A program made the position numbers and the translations under genes. Shown here piece after piece: positions 54,827 through 63,504 of a stretch of DNA of 64,000 bases. The stretch's first letter is position 1, and the number at the start of each line of letters is the position of its first letter. Source of the stretch: Streptomyces sp. WAC 01529 (GTDB taxonomy: Bacteria; Actinomycetota; Actinomycetes; Streptomycetales; Streptomycetaceae); the NCBI RefSeq assembly GCF_003945545.1, contig NZ_CP029617.1, forward strand, positions 558,001 through 622,000. The letters run 5' to 3'. A model generated the notes under the pieces. The model was not told the origin of the DNA, did not search any database, and saw only the letters and a program-made list of their open reading frames with translations.

Positions 54827-55432
54827 ATGAAGCAGTCTGCCTGTCGACCGTTAAGCCCGCGACCCATACCTCCGCTCCATGGCGACGAGTCGGTCGTCGG
54901 CGTCCCGGACGCCACCGTGGTCGACTTCTGGCGGTTCGCCATGCCGGACCTCCGTATGAACAACACACGCGGCCTGTTCGCCGAATTCCTGGTCCACCAG
55001 GCGGTCGGCTCCCGCGAGCCCCGGGTGGAGTGGGCAAGCCACGATGTCGAGACGGATGACGGACTGCGCATCGAGGTCAAGGCCGGTGCCTATCTGCAAG
55101 CCTGGGAGCAGCGCACACCCTCTCAAGTCCGCTTCAGTGGGCTTCGGGCTTGCACATGGTCATCCGAGGGCGGTTACTCGGATGCGAAGTCGTACAACGC
55201 CGACGTCTACGTGTTCGCCGTCCAAACCGCCCGTGAACACGCTGACTACAACCCACTCGACACGGCCCAGTGGAAGTTCTACGTACTCTCCCGCCCAGCA
55301 GTCGCTGCCCTGGACGCGGACAGCGTCAGCCTGAGTACCGTTAGGGCGGCGGCCGGTCCACCCATGTCCTTTGCCGCCCTCAACGACTGCATCCGATCGG
55401 CCGATCCCCGCCCCGGGACCAACGGTGGTTGA
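54827..55432 (+). CDS. PD-(D/E)xK nuclease-like protein of unknown function
   Basis: The product is 201 residues. After a Pro-rich start comes the family core FWRFAMPDLRMNNTRGLFAE, the acidic pair in VETDDGLRIEVKAGAYLQAW (Glu83-x-Lys85), and QVRFSGLRACTWSSEGGYSD. Glu near the start, Asp and ExK in order match the restriction-endonuclease-like fold. The function is unknown and the start could lie further downstream. It is the second such fold in a row, 215 bases after the DUF4365 gene on the same strand. Confidence 0.72.
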   Translation: MKQSACRPLSPRPIPPLHGDESVVGVPDATVVDFWRFAMPDLRMNNTRGLFAEFLVHQAVGSREPRVEWASHDVETDDGLRIEVKAGAYLQAWEQRTPSQVRFSGLRACTWSSEGGYSDAKSYNADVYVFAVQTAREHADYNPLDTAQWKFYVLSRPAVAALDADSVSLSTVRAAAGPPMSFAALNDCIRSADPRPGTNGG

Positions 55433-55794
55433 CGAGCGAAGTCCGTGCCACAGCCGTGCCAGATACAGGGGTTAGCCGCGGTCAGCACCAGTGTTCGCGG
55501 TCTAGTACTCGTCTGCCGGCGAAGCCGCAGCTCAGCCGTAAGGTCCGCCAGCCTCTCTCCTGAAGTGGTTGTCCAGACCGCTCACCGAGTCCACACGCAC
55601 TGGAACTCTTCGGCCGGGAGGGCCTCCAGCGGATCCTGTCCAAGATCGATTCCACCAACACCGAAGCGACCCGGATGTCACTTAAAGTGATCGCATCACA
55701 GAAGTTGAGCCAGAGCTGAGTTCGGCCCTCACGGGTTGTTGCCGTCGACGTCCTTCGCCCGTCTGGTCTGCCCGTGCGTCGAGCGACCGTGCTG
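55433..55794. other. Intergenic region with a short protein-like fragment
   Basis: A plus-strand frame ending at TGA 55717-55719 reads ELFGREGLQRILSKIDSTNT followed by EATRMSLKVIASQKLSQS, which looks like the tail of a lost gene of unknown family. A 13-base palindrome, TCACTTAAAGTGA, lies within it at 55678-55690. Nothing else was seen in these 362 bases. Confidence 0.3.
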
Positions 55795-56358
55795 TCAGTC
55801 GGACACGATGTGGAGGATCGCCGTACCGTCCTCGCCGGTCGCCGCCTGGATCACCACGGCGTCGGGCTGGGAACTCGGCCGGGTGGCGTCCCCCAGACCG
55901 CCGCAGGAGTTCCCGCTTCCGTTGTTGCGGAGGACCGTGATGCACCCTTGCCCCGGGCCGGTCGCCCTGCCCCGGGAGTGGCCGTTGCCCGACTTCACTG
56001 TGTATTCGACCTTATTCGGGCCAACCTCGCTTACGGACAGGGTCGCTGGACCGGCCGGGCCCTTGAAACGGAGCGTCGCCGGCTCGGATACCGCGATCTC
56101 GCAGTTGCCGTCCGCGCATGCGGTGACGTCATGCCCGTCCGCCGCCGACACCGACGGCTTCGCCGACGGCTGCCCGGAGGAGGGGCGTTTGGGCGGGGAC
56201 TTCGAGGTCCGCTGATCAGGTGAGGATGCCCCGTCGGTCTCGTCCGAGCCGCTGCAGCCGGGCACCATCAGGCCGACCAGTGCGGCAAGTACGATGCCCG
56301 TTGCGCACCGCTCCGCACGTCCTGCCCGCAGCCTGCGTGCCGATGGTGTCGCGGCCAT
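55795..56358 (-). CDS. Secreted lipoprotein
   Basis: The product is 187 residues, ATG 56358 behind GGGGGAA. It has a lipoprotein signal peptide (basic N-region, GIVLAALVGLMVPGCSG) with lipid attachment at the Cys in VPGC, then a Ser/Pro/Lys-rich linker (SKSPPKRPSSGQPSAKPSVS). A small beta-rich domain follows with paired Cys residues (VTACADGNCEIAV; CITVLRNNGSGNSCGG). The family is not recognised. Probably anchored to the outer face of the membrane. Confidence 0.75.
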   Translation of the reverse strand: MAATPSARRLRAGRAERCATGIVLAALVGLMVPGCSGSDETDGASSPDQRTSKSPPKRPSSGQPSAKPSVSAADGHDVTACADGNCEIAVSEPATLRFKGPAGPATLSVSEVGPNKVEYTVKSGNGHSRGRATGPGQGCITVLRNNGSGNSCGGLGDATRPSSQPDAVVIQAATGEDGTAILHIVSD

Positions 56359-56385
56359 GATGTTTCCCCCATGCCCGGCCTGCCT

Positions 56386-56409
56386 CGGTTCGGTTCGGTT
56401 CGGTTCGAC
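56386..56409. repeat. CGGTT pentamer tandem repeat
   Basis: About four and a half head-to-tail copies of CGGTT lie 28 bases upstream of the lipoprotein start, possibly in its promoter or 5' leader. Confidence 0.75.
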
Positions 56410-56465
56410 TGCCAGTCTTCCCTCTTGTCATCGTCGTCACGCGCTACGGCGGCAGGAAGGAAAAA

Positions 56466-56730
56466 GTGGGTCGTCCGCCGGTGTCGACGCGGCGGCAGTT
56501 GATCGACGGCATACGGTGGCGGACCCAGACCGGTGCTCCCTGGCGCGACGTGCCGGAACGCTACGGACCGTATACCGGGTCTGCGACCTGTTCCGGCGCT
56601 GGCAACGCGACGCCACCTGGGCCCGCATCGTCACCCGGCTCCAGGCCGAGGCCGACGCGCAGGGTCTGCCGTCGAGAGCGCCCAGCCCGGTCCCTGCGGA
56701 GCGCCTTCGCAACCGTCGGAAGCTAGGCGA
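56466..56730 (+). mobile_element. IS5-family transposase fragment
   Basis: The first frame reads STRRQLIDGIRWRTQTGAPW followed by RDVPERYGP, the N-terminal DDE-transposase-associated segment of actinobacterial IS5-family elements. A frameshift near 56570 moves to the next frame with VYRVCDLFRRWQRDATWARI and TRLQAEADAQGL. The catalytic part is missing and no terminal repeats were found, so it is dead. Confidence 0.8.
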
Positions 56731-57017
56731 CTGTTTTGGTCGCAGCTCTCAATGAATGGCTGTGACCAGCACTGTGCGACAGGCCCCAGCTGCACGAGGC
56801 GTTGCCGGCATCTTGCGACAGTTCGGGTGCCCGAAGTGCGGGCCACAGTGGTCGCCAGCACGCCCTCGAACAATGCCCGGTACTGCTCCCTGGACACCAG
56901 TGACAAGCCCTCGCCACGCGAGCCCATTGCCAACACCAGGGCTGCCAGGGCGGCTTTCTCGCCAGGCGGCCGGTGGGGCGCACGAGGCCACCCGTGCACT
57001 CCGCCGGTCCCCGGGGT

Positions 57018-57464
57018 TCAGCGGGTGGCCGCGGGTGTGGTGCGGCGGGTGAGCAGGACGCCGAGAGCGATCATGCCGACGCCGAGAACGAAGTGGAGCC
57101 AGTTGTCCGCGGTGTTGACGGGGACGAAGTTGGCGGCGCTGTCGTGGTCGATGATCAGTCCGTAGATCCACAGCACCAGGTAGATGGTGCCGCCGCCGAT
57201 GAGGTAGTTGCGGGCAGCCGGGGCGGTGCGGGCCATAGCGATGCCGGCGATGCCGAACAGCAGGTGGACGATGTTGTGCAGGGTCGACACCTCGAACAGG
57301 CCGAGGAGTCTGGCGTCGGAGTGGTGGGAGGCGAATTCCATGGTGTCGTAGTCGGTGGTGATGCCGGGGATGAAGCCGAGGATGCCGACCAGCAGGAACA
57401 CGGCGCCGACGGCGAGGGCGGCCTGCTGGACACGGGTGCGCGCTGCGCGGGTGGGGGTGGTCAT
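57018..57464 (-). CDS. DUF4383 membrane protein
   Basis: The product is 148 residues, ATG 57464 behind AAAGGA. It has four hydrophobic helices and the family pattern: ALAVGAVFLLVGILGFIPGI, LFEVSTLHNIVHLLFGIAGI, YLIGGGTIYLVLWIYGLI and NWLHFVLGVGMIALGVLL. The function is unknown; family members are often near stress genes. It begins 27 bases after the MMPL transporter gene on the same strand and is probably cotranscribed. Confidence 0.9.
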   Translation of the reverse strand: MTTPTRAARTRVQQAALAVGAVFLLVGILGFIPGITTDYDTMEFASHHSDARLLGLFEVSTLHNIVHLLFGIAGIAMARTAPAARNYLIGGGTIYLVLWIYGLIIDHDSAANFVPVNTADNWLHFVLGVGMIALGVLLTRRTTPAATR

Positions 57465-57491
57465 GACCGTCAGTCCTTTCGGTGGATTCGT

Positions 57492-59567
57492 TCAGGGTTG
57501 GATGGCGCGGTTGGGCCACCACACGGTGGGGCCGATGTGGCGGACGAGTGCGGGGACGAGCAGGGAGCGCACTACGAGGGTGTCGAGCAGGACGCCGAAG
57601 GCGACGATGAAGGCGATCTGCGCCATGAAGGCCAGCGGGATGACGACCAGGGCGGCGAAGGTGGCGGCCAGGACGACACCGGCGGAGGTGATGACGCCGC
57701 CGGTTGCCGTGAGTCCTCTCAGGACGCCTGTGCGGTTGCCGTCGCGGCGGGCCTCTTCACGGACCCGGGTCATGAGGAAGATGTTGTAGTCCACGCCGAG
57801 CGCGACGAGGAAGACGAACCCGTACAGCGGTACGGAGGCATCGGTGCCGGAGAAGCCGAAACCGTGGGTGAAGACCAGGGCGGTCACCCCGAGGGTGGCC
57901 AGGTAGTTCAGCGCGACGCTGGCCACCAGCAGCACGGGCAGCAGCACGCTGCGCAGCAGCGTGACGAGGATGAGCAGGATGATGACCAGGACCAGGGGGA
58001 TGATCAGGGTGCGGTCGTGGGCTGAGGTCTGCTGGGTGTCGTACTGCTCGGCGGTGTAACCGCCCACGAGTGCGTCGGCACCGCTGACGGCGTGGACGGC
58101 TTCGCGCAGGCGCGGAATCGTCTGCTTGGCCGCGTCGCTGTCCGCGGCCGCCGTGAGCGTTGCGTCGATACGTACCCGGCCGTCGACCACGGCGGGTTTC
58201 CCCGCCCCAGGCCGGCCGCCTTCGCCCGTCGGCACCGCCTGGTCGACCCCTTGTGTCTCCTCGACCGCGGCGATGACCTGCTGGGTGCGGTCGGCGCGGG
58301 CGATGATGACCGCCGGGTTCCCGGCGCCGGCCGGGAAGTGCTCCGCCAGGGCCTTCTGGCCCGCGACGGAGCGGGCGTCATTGATGAAGATCTCATCCAG
58401 CGGCACGCCCTGCGCTTTGAGCAGGGGCGAGAACGCGGCGCACGCTGCCAGCGCGACGAGCGTGGCGGCCCAGATACGCCGCGGACGGCGGTCGACCACC
58501 GCGGCGACGCGCTGCCACACCTCCCGCCGCTCGGACCGACCGGCGGCCGCCGGCTGGGGGCGGGCGGGCCAGTAGGCGGTGCGGCCCAGGAGCACCAGCA
58601 CCGCCGGGAGGAAGGTCATGGCGGCGATCACGGCGCAGACGACGCCGATGGCTCCCACCGGGCCGAGAGCCTGGTTGTTGGTCAGGTCGCTGACCAACAA
58701 GGCCAGCAGTCCCAGCGCGACGGTGGCGGCACTTGCGGTGATCGCTCCGACCGAACGCCGCCACGCCACCTTCATCGCCGCCCACCGGTGGTGACCTGCG
58801 GTGAGCTCCTCGCGGAACCGGGCGGTCAGCAGCAGCGCGTAGTCGGTGGCCGCGCCGATGACCAGGATGAACAAGATGCCCTGCACCTGACCATCGACGC
58901 GTACGACGTCCCGGTCGGCCAGCGCGTACACCACGGCGGAGGCCAGCGCGAGCGCGAAGACGGCCGTCACGATCACGATCAGCGGCAGCAGCACACTGCG
59001 GTACACCACCAGCAAGATCACAAGCACGACGCTCAGTGCCACACCGAGCAGGACTCCGTCGATCCCGGCGAACGCCTTCGACAGATCCGCCTGTGTCGCA
59101 GCCGGCCCGGTGACGTACGCGCGGGCGCCGGGCACCTGCTCGGCGACCTCCCGGATGGTGTCGATGGCCGGCTGCACCTCCTCGCCCAGGTCGGCCTTCA
59201 ACGGCACCACTGCCTGCAGGGCCCGGCCGTCCTTGGAGCTGATGGCGGGGCTGCCAGGTCCCGCCGCCCCTTCAACCTTCCCCGCTGCCTGTACGGCTTT
59301 CGCGGCCTGCTCCCGCTGCCCGGCGGTGATCTTCCCGGAGTCAAAGACCCACACGACGATCGCGGGGACGGTCTCATCCGTCTGGAACTGCCGCTGCAAC
59401 TCATTGACGCGGGTGGACTCGGCCGCCTCCGGCAGGAAGGCCGCCTGATCATTGGTGGCGACCTGGCCCAGCTTGCCGGCGAACGGGCCCATCGCGCCCC
59501 CCGCCAGCAGCCACAGCACCACGGCCAGCGCAGGAAGCAGCCAGTGCCACCGGCCAGATCTCGACAT
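57492..59567 (-). CDS. MMPL-family (RND superfamily) transporter
   Basis: The product is 691 residues, using the ATG at 59567 because GGAGG lies seven bases ahead; an ATG at 59582 is in frame. It has a duplicated RND layout: helix 1 (LLPALAVVLWLLAGGAMG), an extracytoplasmic loop (residues about 40-170), a five-helix block, a second loop, then a five-helix block. FILVIGAATDYALLLTARFR and LVALGVDYNIFLMTRVREEA are the paired GxxxDY(A/N)(L/I) segments. Actinobacterial MMPL proteins export lipids or drugs. A divergent MarR gene 84 bases away is the likely regulator. Confidence 0.92.
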   Translation of the reverse strand: MSRSGRWHWLLPALAVVLWLLAGGAMGPFAGKLGQVATNDQAAFLPEAAESTRVNELQRQFQTDETVPAIVVWVFDSGKITAGQREQAAKAVQAAGKVEGAAGPGSPAISSKDGRALQAVVPLKADLGEEVQPAIDTIREVAEQVPGARAYVTGPAATQADLSKAFAGIDGVLLGVALSVVLVILLVVYRSVLLPLIVIVTAVFALALASAVVYALADRDVVRVDGQVQGILFILVIGAATDYALLLTARFREELTAGHHRWAAMKVAWRRSVGAITASAATVALGLLALLVSDLTNNQALGPVGAIGVVCAVIAAMTFLPAVLVLLGRTAYWPARPQPAAAGRSERREVWQRVAAVVDRRPRRIWAATLVALAACAAFSPLLKAQGVPLDEIFINDARSVAGQKALAEHFPAGAGNPAVIIARADRTQQVIAAVEETQGVDQAVPTGEGGRPGAGKPAVVDGRVRIDATLTAAADSDAAKQTIPRLREAVHAVSGADALVGGYTAEQYDTQQTSAHDRTLIIPLVLVIILLILVTLLRSVLLPVLLVASVALNYLATLGVTALVFTHGFGFSGTDASVPLYGFVFLVALGVDYNIFLMTRVREEARRDGNRTGVLRGLTATGGVITSAGVVLAATFAALVVIPLAFMAQIAFIVAFGVLLDTLVVRSLLVPALVRHIGPTVWWPNRAIQP

Positions 59568-59651
59568 CAACGTCCTCCGCATCCCTCAGGGGCAGGCGGT
59601 CACCGCGTACCCCTCCCAGCCCACCACAATCTTTGTCATTGAGATACTTCT

Positions 59652-60167
59652 GTGGTGGATAGCCTTTCGGATGTGCCGCCGACCGATCTGCAGACCTTCG
59701 CCGTACTCCTGAGGCGCCTGACCAGCGAGCTCAGCAACGTCACACACGCCTTCGCGCACGCCCAGGGGCTGCATCCCACCGATGTGCAGGCGCTGATCGT
59801 CATCCTCGACGGCCCCGCCGCCGGCACATCACCGACCGAGCGGCAGCCTGTGACTCCCGGAATGCTGCGGGAGCACCTCGGGCTCACCTCAGGTGCCGTC
59901 AGTGCCTGCCTCGGCCGCCTGGAGGCATCCGGTCACATACGCCGCGTCCGTGAGGCAGCCGACAAGCGCGTCGTCCACCTCTACTACGAGCCCAAGGCCC
60001 GCGAACTGGCCCGCGCCTTCTTCGCTCCCCTCGCGCAGGCCACCGACACCGCACGCTCGCAGTTCACCGACGAAGAACTGCAAACCGTCGTACGCTTCCT
60101 CGCCGCCATGAACACCCAGCTCACCCTGCTACGCCAACGCCCCGGCCAAGCCGACACCCAGAATTGA
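59652..60167 (+). CDS. MarR-family transcriptional regulator
   Basis: The product is 171 residues from the GTG at 59652 (a GTG at 59655 is next to it). Winged-helix core: LHPTDVQALIVILDG, TPGMLREHLGLTSGAVSACL, GRLEASGHIRRVREAADKRV with the DxR wing of MarR proteins. Helical dimerisation ends are on both sides. It is divergent from the MMPL/DUF4383 unit and so probably represses it; the ligand is unknown. Confidence 0.9.
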   Translation: MVDSLSDVPPTDLQTFAVLLRRLTSELSNVTHAFAHAQGLHPTDVQALIVILDGPAAGTSPTERQPVTPGMLREHLGLTSGAVSACLGRLEASGHIRRVREAADKRVVHLYYEPKARELARAFFAPLAQATDTARSQFTDEELQTVVRFLAAMNTQLTLLRQRPGQADTQN

Positions 60168-60416
60168 CTCCCCCCGCCCTGCTACGTGCGCATCCGCCCG
60201 TCTGCATGGACCGGCGGCAGGCGGCGGCCGAGGTCACCACGGGAGCGTGGAGGTCTCGAAGCCGGCGATCGCGTCCCGCTTCCCCGGCGGGGGCCGAGGT
60301 GTGGCTCGGGTCCATGGGGTAGTGGCTGACCTGTGGCGGCGCGCTGAAGGGATCACGCGTGCTTGCTGATCGGCAAGTCGACGCTTGCTGCGGCGAATGC
60401 AGGAGAGAAAGGGCTC

Positions 60417-62399
60417 ATGGGGGCTATGAAGGACACGAACGCTCTGGCCGTGCCGGAAGAGGTGGGCAGCCCCGCGCTGCGCGCGCAGCCCAGCGGAGGT
60501 CTGGCGCGGTGGATGCTCAGGCATCAGGTCCAGCCGGTGGGGCCGGCGGCGGGCGAGGCACATGCCGAGCCGCACGCCTGGTGGAAGGTGATGTGCCTGA
60601 CCGGCGTCGACTACTTCTCCAGCCTCGCCTACGTACCCGCCATCGCCGCGCTGGCGGCCGGCGCTGTCTCTCCGCTGGCGACGCTGCTGATCGTGGCTCT
60701 GACTCTGGTGGGCATGCTGCCGATGTACCGGCGCGTGGCGAAGGCGAGCCCGCACGGCGCGGGCTCGGTGGCCATGCTGGAGGACTTGCTGCCCTTCTGG
60801 TGGGGCAAGCTGTTCGTCCTCGTACTGCTCGGCTTCGTCGCCACCTCGTGGATCATCACCATTACGCTGTCCACGGCCGACGCTTCCGTACATGTGGTCG
60901 AAAACCCCTTCTTCCCCGCCGCCCTGCACGGCCATGAGGTCGCCCTGACCGTGGCACTGCTGCTGGTGCTGGGAGGGGTCTTCCTCCTCGGATTCAGTGA
61001 GGCCGTCAAGGTCGCCATTCCCCTCGTGGCCGTCTTTCTGGTCCTCAACGCGGTCGTGATCGTTGTCGGGTTGGTTCACGTGGTGACCACACCGGAAGCC
61101 TTGTCCGCATGGACCGACTCCTTGACAGAAGGTGGCGGCGGCCTCGCGGGGCCCGCGCTGCTCGCCTTCCCGCTGCTGGTGCTGGGTCTGTCCGGGTTCG
61201 AGACCGGGGTGAGCATGATGCCGCTGGTGGCCGCGGACGGAGCCGACGCCGAACAGCGACTCCGCTCCCGGATCCGCAACACCCGCCGCCTGCTGACGAC
61301 CGCCGCGCTCATCATGAGCGTCTACCTGCTGGCCGCCAGTTTCGTGACCACCGTTCTGATTCCGCACGAGGAGTTCGAACCGGGCGGCGCGGCCAACGGC
61401 CGGGCCCTGGCCTGGCTTGCCCACGAACACGTCGGTGATGCGTTCGGCACCCTCTACGACATCAGCACGATTCTCATCCTGTGGTTCGCCGGTGCCTCCG
61501 CGATGGCCGGTCTGATCAACATCGTGCCGCGCTATCTGCCCGGCTACGGCATGGCTCCCGAATGGGGACGCGCCGTGCGCCCCGTCGTACTCGTCTACGC
61601 CGCCCTGTGCATCGTCATCACCATCGTCTTCGGCGCGGACGTCGACAAACAGGCCGGCGCCTACGCCACGGGCATCCTGGCCATGATGGTCTCCGGGGCC
61701 TTCGCCGTCACCGTCTCCGTCGCACGCGGGCGGCGCCGCGCGGCCGCCACCGGCTTCGCGTTCCTTACCGCGATCCTGTTCTACGCCTTGATCGCCAACA
61801 TCGTCGACAAGCCTGATGGCATCGCCATCTCTGGTGCGTTCATCCTCGGCATCATCACCGTCTCGCTGGTCTCACGCATCTCCCGCACCACCGAACTGCG
61901 CGCCGACCGCCTGGTCTTCGACGAGAAGGCCCGCCGGTTCATCACCGACACCCTCGCCCACGACGCGTCCATCAACATCATCGCCAACCGTCGGCAAGCC
62001 GGCGATCGTGCCGAGTACTCGGCCAAGGAACTCGAACAGCGCGGCATCAACCCCGTCCCAGGCCAGGCCGACGTGCTGTTCCTGGAGATCGACGTGGTCG
62101 ACCCCTCCGACTTCAGCGACACCCTCGCCGTCCACGGAGCCGAAGTCGACGGGTACCGGATCCTGCGCACCGCGGCACCGGCCGCACCGAACGCCATCGC
62201 GGCCATCCTTCTCGCCCTGCGCGACGCCACCGGTGTCAAGCCGCACTGCTACTTCGCCTGGGCCGAGGGAAGCCCCTTGAAGCACATGTTCCGCTACTTC
62301 CTCCTGGGCCGCGGCGACACGGCCCCCGTCACCCGCGAAATCATCCGCAGCAACGAACCCGACCCCGACCGCCGCCCCGGCATCCACGTCGGCGGCTGA
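60417..62399 (+). CDS. APC-superfamily amino acid permease with C-terminal domain
   Basis: The product is 660 residues from the ATG at 60417. About twelve hydrophobic segments run from residue 70 to 485 ([60 protein letters not shown]). A soluble C-domain of about 170 residues follows ([40 protein letters not shown]). The opening [12 protein letters not shown] and the soluble tail resemble large actinobacterial APC permeases; the substrate is unknown. It has no obvious operon partner. Confidence 0.85.
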   Translation: MGAMKDTNALAVPEEVGSPALRAQPSGGLARWMLRHQVQPVGPAAGEAHAEPHAWWKVMCLTGVDYFSSLAYVPAIAALAAGAVSPLATLLIVALTLVGMLPMYRRVAKASPHGAGSVAMLEDLLPFWWGKLFVLVLLGFVATSWIITITLSTADASVHVVENPFFPAALHGHEVALTVALLLVLGGVFLLGFSEAVKVAIPLVAVFLVLNAVVIVVGLVHVVTTPEALSAWTDSLTEGGGGLAGPALLAFPLLVLGLSGFETGVSMMPLVAADGADAEQRLRSRIRNTRRLLTTAALIMSVYLLAASFVTTVLIPHEEFEPGGAANGRALAWLAHEHVGDAFGTLYDISTILILWFAGASAMAGLINIVPRYLPGYGMAPEWGRAVRPVVLVYAALCIVITIVFGADVDKQAGAYATGILAMMVSGAFAVTVSVARGRRRAAATGFAFLTAILFYALIANIVDKPDGIAISGAFILGIITVSLVSRISRTTELRADRLVFDEKARRFITDTLAHDASINIIANRRQAGDRAEYSAKELEQRGINPVPGQADVLFLEIDVVDPSDFSDTLAVHGAEVDGYRILRTAAPAAPNAIAAILLALRDATGVKPHCYFAWAEGSPLKHMFRYFLLGRGDTAPVTREIIRSNEPDPDRRPGIHVGG

Positions 62400-62725
62400 C
62401 CGGCCGACCAGGCGTGTGAGGGCCCCATCCCGGCGGCGGCACACGTCAACGCGCGCGACGAGCTGCGCACGTACAGCAGCGGAGCCCTTCAGGCATGTGC
62501 CGAATGTGAGTGCCGCAGGCGGTTTCGGACGTACTTGAAAGGCTCAGCACGGCCCGAAACGGCCGCGCAGACCCGGCTACCTATCTGTACGTGACCTGCC
62601 GTCAAAGGCTGGCGCGGAGGCCGGGGAGCGCTTGGCGGGCCGGAACGCAACCTACAGCCACCTGGCGTGCTTCGCGGCGTTGACCTGCGGTGTGTGCTCT
62701 TCGTCAGCCGTGCTGGTCGGCCGTG

Positions 62726-62826
62726 ACTGGTGTGAGCACTCAGCTGTGGATCATGGACGACCACTCATGGACTTTGATCGAGCCTCTGCTGCCGTTCAAC
62801 CCGATGATTTCGATGTCGGGGTCATA
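62726..62826 (+). mobile_element. IS5-type transposase N-terminal fragment
   Basis: GTG at 62730, frame LWIMDDHSWTLIEPLLP and then a stop at 62824-62826. The segment matches the first residues of IS5-family transposases (W-x-x-I-E-P-L-L-P). Everything after it is lost, and the frame runs into reversed RHS-like sequence. Confidence 0.55.
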
Positions 62827-62868
62827 GTGGCGCGCCGCGAATCGGGAGAGGCCGGTGGGGGTCCTGAT
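62808..62868 (-). pseudogene. RHS-repeat protein fragment
   Basis: On the minus strand the stretch PTGLSRFAARHYDPDIEI resembles the conserved RHS core (TGL-x-RF-x-x-R-x-YDP). About 20 codons survive, joined head-on to the IS5 fragment. Confidence 0.4.
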
Positions 62869-62956
62869 AGCCGCCGGCGAAGCGGTAGGGCTATGTGGCT
62901 TTTCGCTGGTCGCGTCCCGGGCCACGCCTCGGGGGCTGCACGAGTAGCCGTTGACC

Positions 62957-62983
62957 TTCATCCCCGCTTGCAGCGGGGATGAA
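62957..62983. repeat. Perfect 12-bp stem palindrome, CRISPR-repeat-like, single copy
   Basis: TTCATCCCCGCT (62957-62968), loop TGC, AGCGGGGATGAA (62972-62983). The CCCCGC...GCGGGGATGA core resembles type I-E CRISPR repeats of actinomycetes, but no second copy occurs nearby. It may be a terminator or an orphan repeat. Confidence 0.6.
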
Positions 62984-63056
62984 TCGTTCCGTGAAATGCT
63001 CAGAGCCGCCATGATGACGACAAGTGGCGAGTACGGCCTACCGCCAGTATTTTCTG

Positions 63057-63260
63057 TCAGCCTTCTTCGTGGTGTCCACTCTGCATCAAACGGCGCCACA
63101 GTGAAGCGAGAGGGCACGCAGCAATGCCGACTACCGCCGCCCATGCCACAAGCCGCCACATGTCCAGCGTTCCCCAGTCAACCGCAGGGATCACGAACGG
63201 TCCTGCGACGATAAGCAGAATGACGGCGATGGTAAGTCTTGCCTGATCGCTGTCTCGCAC
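63057..63260 (-). CDS. Small two-helix membrane protein
   Basis: The product is 67 residues from the GTG at 63260, with GGAGG about ten bases before; a GTG at 63269 is too close to that site. Two hydrophobic helices (LTIAVILLIVAGPFVIPAV and LVAWAAVVGIAACPLASLW) are separated by DWGTLDMWR. The C-tail is basic and short. The family is not recognised. It is isolated among debris but the helices and ribosome site are convincing. Confidence 0.55.
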   Translation of the reverse strand: MRDSDQARLTIAVILLIVAGPFVIPAVDWGTLDMWRLVAWAAVVGIAACPLASLWRRLMQSGHHEEG

Positions 63261-63410
63261 GACTTGCACTCCTCCGGCAGATTATTTCACTGCAGCTCTT
63301 CATAGGCCCCCTGAACAGCCATACCGACCGCGCCAGCATCCGCCGACAACCGCCCCTTCGACGCATCCAGCCATGAGGGTCGTAATGCAACCCGCAACTC
63401 CGCGCGTCCG

Positions 63411-63485
63411 ACAAGAACGCCGGGGCCCAAGAGCCGACCGAGGACTGGCGGAAGACCCTGGACCGGCTGAAGCGAAACTCATTAA
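63411..63485 (+). pseudogene. Tyrosine integrase fragment, copy C
   Basis: About 75 bases read KNAGAQEPTEDWRKTLDRLK followed by RNS, the same segment as in copies A and B but on the plus strand. Nucleotide identity to copy B in the central 60 bases is high (GCCCAAGAGCCGACCGAGGA is identical). Confidence 0.75.
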
Positions 63486-63504
63486 AGCCTGGTGGGACGC
63501 GCGG

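Larger units (their letters stand above)
56359..57017. other. Insertion-sequence debris between lipoprotein and DUF4383 genes
   Basis: Apart from the tandem CGGTT repeat and the IS5-family fragment, bases 56740-57000 contain a minus-strand protein-like stretch (SLVSREQYRALFEGVLATTV) that has no clear start or family. No intact gene is supported. Confidence 0.4.
62400..63056. other. Debris region without intact genes
   Basis: It contains an IS5-type fragment, an RHS fragment and one palindrome (separate entries). No complete gene is supported in 657 bases. Confidence 0.5.

Noticed and set aside
62957..62983. CRISPR array
   Set aside because: Only one repeat-like palindrome; no second copy at spacer distance and no cas genes.
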